A DNA stretch of 37,559 bases from a bacterium. Its GTDB lineage: Bacteria > UBP14 > UBA6098 > B30-G16. The translations under genes and the position numbers were made by a program. Below, piece by piece: positions 25,012 to 33,944 of the stretch. The stretch spans positions 1 to 37,559 of the forward strand of contig JAGHAI010000095.1 of assembly GCA_021161555.1 (NCBI GenBank), written 5' to 3'. Position 1 is the first letter of the stretch, and each line of letters opens with the position of its first letter. Under the pieces are notes generated by a model. The model was not told where the DNA came from. It saw only the letters and a program-made list of their open reading frames with translations, and searched no databases.

Positions 25012-26217
25012 TTATAAGATTTTGCCGACAATTCTTTCGGTTTCCTGCGCTATTACGAGTTCTTCATTGGTTGGAATAACGAGAGTTTTTATCTTCGCAC
25101 TTTCCGACGAAATGTCAGCTTCAACGCCAACCGCAGCTTCGTTTTTCTCATCATCTATTTCCAGCCCAAAAAAGTTCAGTTTTTCAAGCACCATTTTTCG
25201 CAATATTGGAGAATTTTCGCCAGCGCCAGCAGTGAAGACGACGGCATCTGCGCCGCCCATCGCAGCGATATAGGCGCCGATATATTTTCCTATTCTATAC
25301 ACATATACATCTCGGGCAAGTTTAGCCCGCTCATTTCCAGAAGCGGCGGCTTCCAGAATGTCTCTGAAATCACTCGATACTCCCGAAATTCCTCTCAATC
25401 CGCTTTTTTTGTTCAAAAGATTGTCGGTTTCCTGCGGGGAAAGTTCCGTCTGTTTGATTATAAAAAGAACAACGGCAGGGTCTATATCTCCGCACCTCGT
25501 TCCCATAACAAGTCCTTCTAAGGGCGTGAACCCCATCGATGTATCCACAGATTTTCCGCCATCAACAGCGGCAATCGATGCACCATTGCCGAGATGAGCG
25601 GTGATTATCTTCAATTTCTCTATGGGTTGTCCGAGCATTTCGGCAGCACGATTTGCGACATAATAATGACTTGTTCCGTGAAATCCATAGCGGCGAATTC
25701 TGTATTTTTCATACATCTCATAGGGAATTGCATATATGTATGCATAGGGTTCCATAGTTTGATGGAAAGCGGTATCGAATACAGCAACCTGCGGAATGTT
25801 TTTCAAAATTTCCTTGCACGCTTCAATGCCGATGAGATTGGGGGGATTGTGCAGAGGAGCGAGGGGAATACACTCCCTTATTGCTTTTATCACTTCATCG
25901 TCAATAAGCGCAGATTTTGCAAAAGCTTCGCCGCCGTGAACAACCCGATGCCCCACAGCCTCGATGCTGTCGATATTTTCAAGGACACCATATTCCGAAT
26001 CGACAAGGGCATTCAGAGCGAGTTCTATGCCTTTCTTGTGGTCGATTATCTCATTCGGGGTGAACTTATACTTTTTACCACCGACATAATGTTCGAGCAT
26101 TGGTCCATCAATCCCAATGCGAGAAACAAGCCCTTTTGCCTTCATACCGCCGTTTTCGGTGTCCCACAATTGATATTTCACTGAGGAACTCCCCGAATTC
26201 AAAATTAGAATAATCAC
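25012..26217 (-). CDS. ackA: Acetate kinase (401 aa from GTG start)
   Basis: 'ILILNSGSSSVKYQLWD', 'VGHRVVHGGEAF', 'VAVFDTAFHQTM', 'YGFHGTSHYYV', 'ITAHLGNGASIAAVDGGKSVDTSMGFTPLEGLVMGTRCGDIDP', 'VFTAGAGENSP'. The ORF track begins at 26235, but AGGAGG-TTTCC-GTG (GTG at 26217) gives the better start. Confidence 0.97.
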   Translation of the reverse strand: MIILILNSGSSSVKYQLWDTENGGMKAKGLVSRIGIDGPMLEHYVGGKKYKFTPNEIIDHKKGIELALNALVDSEYGVLENIDSIEAVGHRVVHGGEAFAKSALIDDEVIKAIRECIPLAPLHNPPNLIGIEACKEILKNIPQVAVFDTAFHQTMEPYAYIYAIPYEMYEKYRIRRYGFHGTSHYYVANRAAEMLGQPIEKLKIITAHLGNGASIAAVDGGKSVDTSMGFTPLEGLVMGTRCGDIDPAVVLFIIKQTELSPQETDNLLNKKSGLRGISGVSSDFRDILEAAASGNERAKLARDVYVYRIGKYIGAYIAAMGGADAVVFTAGAGENSPILRKMVLEKLNFFGLEIDDEKNEAAVGVEADISSESAKIKTLVIPTNEELVIAQETERIVGKIL

Positions 26218-26352
26218 GGAAACCTCCTGAAACACAAAATTATTTAAGTTTTAAGATAAATAACACATTAAGAAAATTGTGTTTTTGTTTTTGGCAAGAA
26301 TTTTGAGAAATTTTTATCATTAAAATTGCGATTTTTTTAACTTCATCAGATA

Positions 26353-26727
26353 TTACCTTTCCGCAACTGCTGAGATTTCAACGAGTGCATCTTTTGGGAG
26401 ATTTTTCACTTCCACAGTGACTCTTGCAGGTGGATTTTCGGGAAAAAATTTTTCGTAAACATCGTTGAAGGCGGCGAAGTCGTCGAGGTTTTTGAGATAT
26501 ACATTGCACAAAACCACATTTTTCATAGAAGTCCCCGCCGACTCAAGAATAGCCGAAATATTTTTCAAAACTCTTTCCGTCTGCGCTTTAATATCTTCGT
26601 CGAGAAACCTGTTCGTCGACGGGTCAATTGCTATCTGTCCTGAGGTGAACACGAGATTGGCGGCAATAATCCCCTGAGAATAGGGACCAATTGCTTCAGG
26701 GGCATCTGTCGTGTGGATGATTTTCAT
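26353..26727 (-). CDS. ridA: RidA/YjgF family reactive intermediate deaminase (124 aa)
   Basis: 'DAPEAIGPYSQGIIAANLVFTSGQIAIDP...ESAGTSMKNVVLCNVYLKNLDDFAAFNDVYEKFFPENPPARVTVEVKNLPKDALVEISAVA'. Confidence 0.96.
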   Translation of the reverse strand: MKIIHTTDAPEAIGPYSQGIIAANLVFTSGQIAIDPSTNRFLDEDIKAQTERVLKNISAILESAGTSMKNVVLCNVYLKNLDDFAAFNDVYEKFFPENPPARVTVEVKNLPKDALVEISAVAER

Positions 26728-26760
26728 TGTTTGTTCTCCTTTTCGTTTTAATCAACTTTT

Positions 26761-29745
26761 TTATGAAAGAACTTGCACGGTAGAACCCGCATCTGTTTTT
26801 CTCACGACAATTTTTGCGGGAAACTTATCCCGAAGCACTTCAAGATGTGTGATGACGATAATTCTGTCGAATTGAGATTGAACTTCATATATCGTCTCGA
26901 CCAGTTTTTCCAATCCCTTTTCGTCCTGCGAACCGAAACCTTCATCTATAATGAGCGTTCGCAGAGGGAATCCAGAGCGATTTGCCAGCAATCTCGAAAG
27001 GGCAAGGCGCAGTGCAAAATCTATGCGAAATTCTTCGCCGCCGCTGTATGACGAATAATCCCGCTCGCCCAATCTATCTGATATCCTCACCGTAAGTTTC
27101 TCGTCCTTTTCGGGAATTAGCCTGACGGAAAGCGCATCGTCGGTTATCGATTCGAGAATTTCATTTGCATCTTCTTCAAGCGATGCTAAATAATTTCTCA
27201 TAAGCCAATCCTGAATCCCAAGTGGACCGCATATATCCACGACACTTTTATACAGTGCACTCTCTTTCTTCAACAAAGAAATTTTTGTGGAAAGAGATTT
27301 TTTGCTATTGAGTAATTCCAGACGACTTTTCTGAGTCCCTTCCATCTCTATCTTCAACGAATTTTTATCTTCGATTTCAGCATTTATGGTTTCTACTTCC
27401 GCAGATAGTTTTTCCATCTGAGATTGCAGGTTATCCCTTTCAGTCAACGCATCGGAAAGGTTTTTCTCCTCTTTAACTGCATCAGCCATTTCCCTTTCGA
27501 CCCGCGACAACCTGTCGATGATGTTCTCTATCTTCTTCGTCAATTCGGGATATTTTTTCTCCGCATCCTGCAGGGCAAATATTTTCTCGGGGACTTTTTT
27601 CAATTCCTGCAGCCTCGCACGAATTTCACTGTGTCTGTCAGAATTATAGGAAATACCTTTCAACTGTGAATTTAATTTCTCTATTCTCTGCGAAATTTCA
27701 TCGAGAGAATTATCCTGCTCGAGTTTTAGTAGTTTTGCTCTCAAAACTTCCAGTTCCTTTTCTGCGGCTTTTTTTCTGTTTCTTATGTCAAGTATTATCT
27801 GCCATTTCCTTTCAAATGGAGCTAATTCATCGACCAGTTTTTCAGCCTCGTCGAGTGCTTCGGGCAAAAAGTTTTCCTTTTCAATCAGGCGGTCTATTTT
27901 CGATATTTCACTGCGCCACCGTCCTGCAAATTTTTTCTCCGAAATTTTTTTCTCTATTTCACGAATTTTTTCAGAACGCCTTTCGATTTCCTCTGAAATT
28001 TTTCTCAGCGCAGAAAGTTCTTCCGATAACTTATTTCTCCTGTTCTGCAACTTCTTGCAGCCCAAAATTTTGGTATCAAATTTTTCAATATTTTTTTTAA
28101 AATTTGCAATCTGCTCATTTAGATTATTTCTCCGTGTATCAGTGTTTTCAATGCTTTTTTCAATTTCTTCAATTTCAGATGCCAGTTTTTCGAGGAGTGA
28201 TTTTCTATGTTCCTCCGTCAGTTCAGTTCCACATCGGGGACACCGAGCGACCTCTCCATCGCTGATAAAATCCATTTGTCGTTTTCTTTCGGAAAGAATT
28301 TTTAAAAAATTCTGCCGTTCCTGTTCAATTGCAGATAGATTTTTTTCCGCCACTAAAAGTTTCTCCTGCAGATGAACCTTATCCTTCTCAATTTTTTCGC
28401 ATTCGGCAATTTTTTCGTCTATGGCGGTGATTTTTTCTTCCAATTCGGTTCGTCGGGTCAGTTTTTCCCGCAGAACATCGATTTCAGCCCGATGCTGTTC
28501 AATCTGTTCGCGCAGATTTCTTTCCTCCTGCTCAATTCTCATCTGTGCAATTTCTCTTTTGTGCTCGAGTTCCTGTATTTTGCTCTGAGATTTCAAAAGG
28601 TCATCAAGCATTTCCCGTGCAGATTTCAACTGCTCAACTTTTTCGGAAACAGTTTTTTCATCTTTGAGTTCGTCTTCGTATTTTTCCACTTGCTTTTCTG
28701 TGGCTTCAATTTTAGCAGAAACTTCGCTGCGTTGCTTTTCCAGAAATGTCTTCTTTTGATAAAATTCTTTTTCCGCACGAGATAATTCTTTTTGAATATT
28801 CAAAACTTTTGATAAATTCGAAGACATCTCTTCATCCTGTCGTGTGAGAGCATCGTATTCGGCTTTCTGCGCAAGAATTTCCTCTCTATGCGAGAGTATT
28901 TCCTCAAGTTGAGCGAGGTTTTGCCTCTTATTCAATAGCGATTTTTCCAGTTGACTCTTTTCACCCTGCAAATCTCTGTATGTCTTCAGGATTTTTTCCC
29001 TTTGTTTCTCTAAAGATTTCAATTCATTCATCTTCAATTCAGTATCCCTCAATTTTCTGGATTTTTCGGTCAGTTCGTCTTTCATCTTTTCTATTTCAGC
29101 GCTGATTTTTCCGAGTTCGTCTGAATAGTCCTTCAGTGTTGCAAGTTTTTCATCTATATTGTCTCTTGTGGCGGTGTGAATTTCGATTTCTGTGGATATT
29201 CTGTTATATTTTCGAGATGCAGCGTCGCGTATTCTTTGAAATTTTTCTATGCCGAGTATTTGCGCAAGATTTTTTCGTCTTTCGTGTGGCTTCATCGTCG
29301 AGAAAAGCGACGATTCGTTCTGGACAAAAACGGTCGCCAGTCTCAAACCGGTGAAATCCGTGCCGAGAATTTTTTCTATTAGCATCTGCGCATCGCTTTT
29401 TCTGTTGGAACTCGCAAGCGGTATGAATTGGTCATTAACAAGATTTAAAACTTTTAGGATTCCGCCGCTGGAGCGATTTTGCCTGCGAATTATCCTGTAT
29501 TTTTCGCCCCACATCTCAAAATCAAATTCGACTTCGGCATATTTTTTTCCCGTTCTTATGACATCCTTCGATTTTTTACCGCTTCGGGATATTCCAAAAA
29601 GCGCCCACAAAATAGCCTCAACGATGGAACTTTTGCCCGCGCCATTATCTCCGACGATGCAAAATAAAGGGGAAAAATCGAGAGGAATTTCCACCGCGGA
29701 AGAAAAACTGCGAAAATTTTCCAATTTTATCTTTATCGGAACCAT
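26761..29745 (-). CDS. sbcC: SbcC/Rad50-like SMC-type ATPase with zinc hook (994 aa)
   Basis: Walker A 'GDNGAGKSSIVEAILWALFG'; long coiled coil with central zinc hook 'CPRCGTELTEEHR'; signature 'YSGGEEFRIDFALRLALSRLLA'; Walker B 'LRTLIIDEGFGSQDEKGLEKLVE'. Confidence 0.93.
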   Translation of the reverse strand: MVPIKIKLENFRSFSSAVEIPLDFSPLFCIVGDNGAGKSSIVEAILWALFGISRSGKKSKDVIRTGKKYAEVEFDFEMWGEKYRIIRRQNRSSGGILKVLNLVNDQFIPLASSNRKSDAQMLIEKILGTDFTGLRLATVFVQNESSLFSTMKPHERRKNLAQILGIEKFQRIRDAASRKYNRISTEIEIHTATRDNIDEKLATLKDYSDELGKISAEIEKMKDELTEKSRKLRDTELKMNELKSLEKQREKILKTYRDLQGEKSQLEKSLLNKRQNLAQLEEILSHREEILAQKAEYDALTRQDEEMSSNLSKVLNIQKELSRAEKEFYQKKTFLEKQRSEVSAKIEATEKQVEKYEDELKDEKTVSEKVEQLKSAREMLDDLLKSQSKIQELEHKREIAQMRIEQEERNLREQIEQHRAEIDVLREKLTRRTELEEKITAIDEKIAECEKIEKDKVHLQEKLLVAEKNLSAIEQERQNFLKILSERKRQMDFISDGEVARCPRCGTELTEEHRKSLLEKLASEIEEIEKSIENTDTRRNNLNEQIANFKKNIEKFDTKILGCKKLQNRRNKLSEELSALRKISEEIERRSEKIREIEKKISEKKFAGRWRSEISKIDRLIEKENFLPEALDEAEKLVDELAPFERKWQIILDIRNRKKAAEKELEVLRAKLLKLEQDNSLDEISQRIEKLNSQLKGISYNSDRHSEIRARLQELKKVPEKIFALQDAEKKYPELTKKIENIIDRLSRVEREMADAVKEEKNLSDALTERDNLQSQMEKLSAEVETINAEIEDKNSLKIEMEGTQKSRLELLNSKKSLSTKISLLKKESALYKSVVDICGPLGIQDWLMRNYLASLEEDANEILESITDDALSVRLIPEKDEKLTVRISDRLGERDYSSYSGGEEFRIDFALRLALSRLLANRSGFPLRTLIIDEGFGSQDEKGLEKLVETIYEVQSQFDRIIVITHLEVLRDKFPAKIVVRKTDAGSTVQVLS

Positions 29746-29781
29746 TTTTCGTACAAATAAAATATTCGCAAATGCTCAACA

Positions 29782-30249
29782 TCAACGGTATAAAATGCCG
29801 ACTTCCCTCAACCTCGCATACAAAGCCGTTTTCGACACCTGTAATATGTGTGCCACAGCATCGACCTGAAAGTCGCGGTTTGTCGAATATTTTTTCCACA
29901 AGTTTCTTAGCATTGGTTCTGGCATAAGAAGTTCGGCGGCGAAGCGGTTTGCCGCTCGTTCCATAAGTCTATTCCTGCCGGAATAACATATAAAATACCT
30001 GCTTTTGTGAGGCATTATAATATGACCGAACTCGTGAGCAATTGTGAAACGCTGGCGAACAAGCTGCAAATTTTTATTAACCACGATGACGCTCAATTTA
30101 GGGGATTTCAGGGCAATGCCATCGATTTTTTCAAAATCTTCATAGAAGACTTTTGTATTGAATTTTTTTAAAATCTCATCAAGAGGAACAGGGGGGGAGT
30201 TCATATCTATATATTTAAAAAGTTCTCTGGCGTAATCAATCACTCTCAT
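29782..30249 (-). CDS. ImmA/IrrE family metallo-endopeptidase (155 aa)
   Basis: 'RFTIAHEFGHIIMPHK' (HExxH) plus 'MERAANRFAAELLMPEPML' characteristic of DUF955/ImmA-IrrE peptidases; C-terminal HTH-like 'VDAVAHILQVSKTALYARLREVGILYR'. Confidence 0.93.
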   Translation of the reverse strand: MRVIDYARELFKYIDMNSPPVPLDEILKKFNTKVFYEDFEKIDGIALKSPKLSVIVVNKNLQLVRQRFTIAHEFGHIIMPHKSRYFICYSGRNRLMERAANRFAAELLMPEPMLRNLWKKYSTNRDFQVDAVAHILQVSKTALYARLREVGILYR

Positions 30250-30403
30250 CGGAAAAATCCTCCTGACACATTTGAGCTAATTTTCCTATCCACTTCTCAA
30301 TCAGTTTCCTGTCCTTTTCACTCGCCGCACCGCGACCAAAAAGCCCTTTAACCTGACTGCGCAGACTTCTTTCTATTTCTTCCCTCGTATCTTTCTCATT
30401 CAT
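30236..30403 (-). CDS. Small 55-aa charged protein, absent from the ORF track
   Basis: MNEKDTREEIERSLRSQVKGLFGRGAASEKDRKLIEKWIGKLAQMCQEDFSDESD. Strong RBS GGAGGGG-TTTGAAT-ATG embedded in the dnaB 3' end; its stop overlaps the ImmA/IrrE start by 14 bp. Confidence 0.7.
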   Translation of the reverse strand: MNEKDTREEIERSLRSQVKGLFGRGAASEKDRKLIEKWIGKLAQMCQEDFSDESD

Positions 30404-30405
30404 AT

Positions 30406-31851
30406 TCAAACCCCTCCGTAACTTTCATAATCATCAACTCCTTCCACATCTGCGGCAACGGGAACATTTTCTTCCTCAACATAACCATATTCCTCGAAGG
30501 ATATGCTTTCCTTATTGAACGAAAATATCACCTCGCCAGTTGGACCATTGCGCTGTTTTGCAATCATAAGGCTTGCCAGCCCTTCGGATGGAACTGGTTC
30601 GTCTTTTCCTGGTATCTTTATCTTATCAATTCTATGCACTTCGGGACGATATAGCAAGAGAACGACATCTGCATCCTGCTCGATTGCACCGGATTCTCTG
30701 AGATGGGACAATCGGGGCCTTTTATCCCCGCTTTCTTCTACCTTTCGTGAAAGTTGAGCCAGCGCTATGACAGTTACATCAAGTTCTCTCGCAAGTGCTT
30801 TGAGCGAACGCGAAATCGAAGCCACTTCCTCCTGGCGATTGTCCGTTCTCTTCGATGGAAGCACAAGTTGAAGATAGTCCACGATTATAACACCCACAGG
30901 AACGCGGCGCAGAAGCCTCCTTGCCTTTGCCCGCATTTCCATAACTGTTAAGTTAGGTGTATCATCTATGTAAATTGGTGCATTTTGAATCTGTTCGAGC
31001 TTAAAAGCAATCTGGCTTAGCTCCTTTTTTTCCAAAAAACCCTGTCTCATCCGCTGAGCGCTCACGCCGGTAACTGACGAAAGAATTCTCAACGCAACCT
31101 GCTCCTTCGACATTTCGAGGCTGAAAATAGCAACGCCACTTCGCTCGTTCTCGTCAGGATTTAATGCGATATTTCGCGCAAGAGAAAGTGCAAAAGCCGT
31201 CTTACCGGTGGAAGTGCGTCCTGCAAGAACAATGTAATCTGATGGATGCAGACCCGTAAGAAGCCTATCCAGTTTATTATATCCCGTCGAAATGCCTGTG
31301 ATGAACCTGTTTCGCTTCTGTAATTTCAAAATATCCTCATGGACATCCTGAGCGACGCTTCTAAAGGGAACGAAATCGCCGCGAAGGCGCTTTTCGGAAA
31401 TTTTGTAAAACTCCGCTTCAACGCCATCTACAAAAATTTTCACATCGCCAGGACCACGATGAGCACGCTCTATAACACTTACAGATAGGTCTATGATTTT
31501 CCGCAATAGCGCCTGTTCTTCGATGAGAGAACAATGTTCCTCAAAATGAGCAGGATTTATCACCGATGAAAGCAAATTTGCTATGTAGTCCGCACCGCCA
31601 ATCTTATCGAGTTCGCCATATTTTTTAAGAGTATTTATCACAGTTATCTCATCCACAGGCGAATTTTCGTTCACGAGCTCCATAATTCTGTTGAAAATTA
31701 TCGCATTCGCTCGGGAATAGAACATTTCAGCCTCAAGCAGTTCAAGACCGCGCTCGGTGAGATTGGGATACATAATCATCGCACCCAGAACATCCCTCTC
31801 CGCTTCCAATGCCTGCGGCGGAATGTTTTCCATTTTGCCTTTATCTGCCAT
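30406..31851 (-). CDS. dnaB: Replicative DNA helicase DnaB (481 aa)
   Basis: 'PPQALEAERDVLGAMI'; Walker A 'LAGRTSTGKTAFALSLARNIA'; 'VGVIIVDYLQLV'; 'VTVIALAQLSRKVEESGDKRPRLSHLRESGAIEQDADVVLLLYRPE'. Confidence 0.97.
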   Translation of the reverse strand: MADKGKMENIPPQALEAERDVLGAMIMYPNLTERGLELLEAEMFYSRANAIIFNRIMELVNENSPVDEITVINTLKKYGELDKIGGADYIANLLSSVINPAHFEEHCSLIEEQALLRKIIDLSVSVIERAHRGPGDVKIFVDGVEAEFYKISEKRLRGDFVPFRSVAQDVHEDILKLQKRNRFITGISTGYNKLDRLLTGLHPSDYIVLAGRTSTGKTAFALSLARNIALNPDENERSGVAIFSLEMSKEQVALRILSSVTGVSAQRMRQGFLEKKELSQIAFKLEQIQNAPIYIDDTPNLTVMEMRAKARRLLRRVPVGVIIVDYLQLVLPSKRTDNRQEEVASISRSLKALARELDVTVIALAQLSRKVEESGDKRPRLSHLRESGAIEQDADVVLLLYRPEVHRIDKIKIPGKDEPVPSEGLASLMIAKQRNGPTGEVIFSFNKESISFEEYGYVEEENVPVAADVEGVDDYESYGGV

Positions 31852-31977
31852 AATGTATCACCACGCAAATATTCGCATTGAATTTTTATAATTATGCTTC
31901 AGTTTGAGACTGCATTTTACACACAAATAGGGGAGAAATGAACATCTTGTTCAAAATTTAGCCTTTTGTTCGTAAAA

Positions 31978-33030
31978 TTAAAGCAGTCTCAGAACATCCT
32001 TTATCGTCACAAGCAGCATTAGCGCAAGCAGAAATGCGATGCTCGCCTGTTGAATAGCTGCCATAACTTTTTCTGAAATTTTTCTCCCGCGAACGCCTTC
32101 TATTGCAGTGAATAATATCTGTCCACCATCGAGAATGGGTATGGGAAAAAGATTCAAAACAGCAAGGTTTATCGACAGCGCGGCGATGAATATAAGAAAC
32201 TGCCATATCCCCATTCTCGCTGAATCGCCGGCCATTTGCGCAATCATCACAGGACCGCCAACTTCCGAAAGTGAAGCGCTCCCGACGAGCAATTTCCATA
32301 TAAAAGAAAGAACTGCGGAAACTATTCCGATTGATGCCCCAACAGAACGCCAGACAGCAGCCACCGGACCAATATAATGCTGTTCGGTCGTGGGAACAAT
32401 GCCAATCATTCCCCAGACTGTATCTCCATTTTCAGTTTCGATGTTCCTCGCCTGCGGACTGCACCGCACTTCAAAAATTGAATCGCCTCGCTGAACGACA
32501 ATTATCACTGGCTGGTTGGGGCGCCTGTGAATTAAGCCAGCCATCTCATCCCAGTCTTCAACGGAATCCCCGTCTATGGAAATAATCAAATCCTGCGGCA
32601 ATATTCCTGCTTCGTCTGCGGGCATTCCAGGAATCACAGAACCTATTCGGGGTGTATCAAAATGCGGAACACTTTCGCCGACAAAGGCAAAGACCAGCCA
32701 CAAAAGAAAAATTCCCAGAACGATATTCATCAAAGGTCCTGCAACGAGAACGGCAATTCTTATCAATGGATGCTTCTGGGCAAAACTTTTTGAACTGTCG
32801 GTTGTTTTTGCTCCTGGTTCTTCGCCCACGAGTTTCACATAACCTCCAAAAGGTATCCATCCTATGCAATATTCCGTTTCTCCGATTTTCTTTGAAACCA
32901 TCGTCGGCGGATAGCCAATTGAAAATTTTTCCACGCCAACGCCGAAAATCTTCGCCACCGTGAAATGCCCCAATTCGTGGATAAATACAATTATCCCCAG
33001 AACAATTATGGCGGATATGACGACTATCAT
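31978..33030 (-). CDS. rseP: RIP/site-2 metalloprotease RseP (350 aa), membrane with PDZ domain
   Basis: 'FIHELGHFTVAKIFGVGVEKFSIGYPP', 'GIPFGGYVKLVGEEPG'-like segment (IGWIPFGGYVKLVGEE), PDZ 'IPGMPADEAGILPQDLIISIDGDSVEDWDEM', 'AVLNLFPIPILDGGQILF'. Confidence 0.95.
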   Translation of the reverse strand: MIVVISAIIVLGIIVFIHELGHFTVAKIFGVGVEKFSIGYPPTMVSKKIGETEYCIGWIPFGGYVKLVGEEPGAKTTDSSKSFAQKHPLIRIAVLVAGPLMNIVLGIFLLWLVFAFVGESVPHFDTPRIGSVIPGMPADEAGILPQDLIISIDGDSVEDWDEMAGLIHRRPNQPVIIVVQRGDSIFEVRCSPQARNIETENGDTVWGMIGIVPTTEQHYIGPVAAVWRSVGASIGIVSAVLSFIWKLLVGSASLSEVGGPVMIAQMAGDSARMGIWQFLIFIAALSINLAVLNLFPIPILDGGQILFTAIEGVRGRKISEKVMAAIQQASIAFLLALMLLVTIKDVLRLL

Positions 33031-33079
33031 TTCTTATATTCCAGATTTTTTAAACAAAATTTCTATCAAATATAAAAAA

Positions 33080-33907
33080 CTAAATTCCAAATTCATAGAG
33101 AAAACAGCGCTCTGTGGGTTCATAATATTCCACTGCATTCGTCGAGCTGTCGGCGACGATAATTCCCTCCACAGGGTCGCTTTCATATCGAAAATTGAGA
33201 ATAAACGGGTCATAATCGACATCTTCGCCGTCTCTATCTCCGTCGAGATTACCAGTATCCGTTGCAGACAAAAGATTTGCACTTATCGACAGCGTGTAAT
33301 TTTTATTCAATTCGAGAGGATACGAAAATACAAGCACCGCAAGTGCAACTTCGCTGTAATATACCACATCGAAAAATTGGTTTGCCCAGTCGTCCTCGAG
33401 AACCGTGATGTTCATCGGCAATGAAATGCTATCCACCCCCTCGGAAAAATATATCCCAATCGAATTGACTTCGCCATCAGTCGAATTATAAGACCTCAAC
33501 AAATCAACATAATATACCTGCAAAACATTTCCTGTCCAGAAAGTTTGTTTCATCGATTGCATTTTTTCCCCCGACGCATCTTCAATGTCGCCGTCTATTT
33601 CAAAACGATATTCGGTGGAATCCTGCAGCTTCGTATATGGAATAAACGCAATTCTATCTCCGCTGTAATACACATCGCCAGGGACGGGAACTTCCTGCGG
33701 CAGAATAAGAAGCTTTACAGTTTCCGATGAGACACCATACAGAGGTTTTCTGCCCACATCCACAGATGCAATTATGTGTAGATTTCGTCTGACATTTTCA
33801 ACTCCGAAATTAAGACATCTTACAGTGGGGGAGTGGTCTTCTGCGCCGCAGCCGATAATAATGAACACAACCACCAAAAGTGTCGCTGTCAATACCAACA
33901 ATTTCAT
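33080..33907 (-). CDS. Putative lipoprotein with SbsA/Big_5-like Ig domain (275 aa)
   Basis: The ORF track starts at 33985, but Met-27 gives a clean lipoprotein signal 'MKLLVLTATLLVVVFIIIGCGAEDH'. 'GDRIAFIPYTKLQDSTEYRFEIDGDIEDASGEKM' is a Big_5-like motif. Confidence 0.7.
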   Translation of the reverse strand: MKLLVLTATLLVVVFIIIGCGAEDHSPTVRCLNFGVENVRRNLHIIASVDVGRKPLYGVSSETVKLLILPQEVPVPGDVYYSGDRIAFIPYTKLQDSTEYRFEIDGDIEDASGEKMQSMKQTFWTGNVLQVYYVDLLRSYNSTDGEVNSIGIYFSEGVDSISLPMNITVLEDDWANQFFDVVYYSEVALAVLVFSYPLELNKNYTLSISANLLSATDTGNLDGDRDGEDVDYDPFILNFRYESDPVEGIIVADSSTNAVEYYEPTERCFLYEFGI

Positions 33908-33944
33908 CTTATATGTGCGTAGAAAAAGCATCTGTCTATGAAGA

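Noticed and set aside
25594-26184. 196-aa + strand ORF antisense to ackA
   Set aside because: Mirrors a highly conserved coding frame and has no plausible domain or RBS. Shadow ORF.
26229-26310. AACACAA...TTGTGTT inverted repeat upstream of ackA
   Set aside because: 7-bp arms separated by ~40 nt in very AT-rich DNA; likely chance.
27666-28785. Several + strand ORFs (137-196 aa, Phe/Ser/Leu-rich) antisense to sbcC
   Set aside because: Composition is the reverse complement of Glu/Lys-rich coiled-coil codons. Not real genes.
29645-29899. 84-aa minus ORF overlapping the ImmA/IrrE 3' end and sbcC start
   Set aside because: Out of frame with both supported genes and without its own domain. The ImmA/IrrE ORF is complete, so this is not evidence of a frameshift.
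29782-30403. Classical ImmA-XRE/HTH toxin-antitoxin or prophage immunity pair
   Set aside because: The 55-aa partner shows no helix-turn-helix signature, no phage genes are nearby, and it is in series with dnaB. Kept only as an open small-ORF finding.
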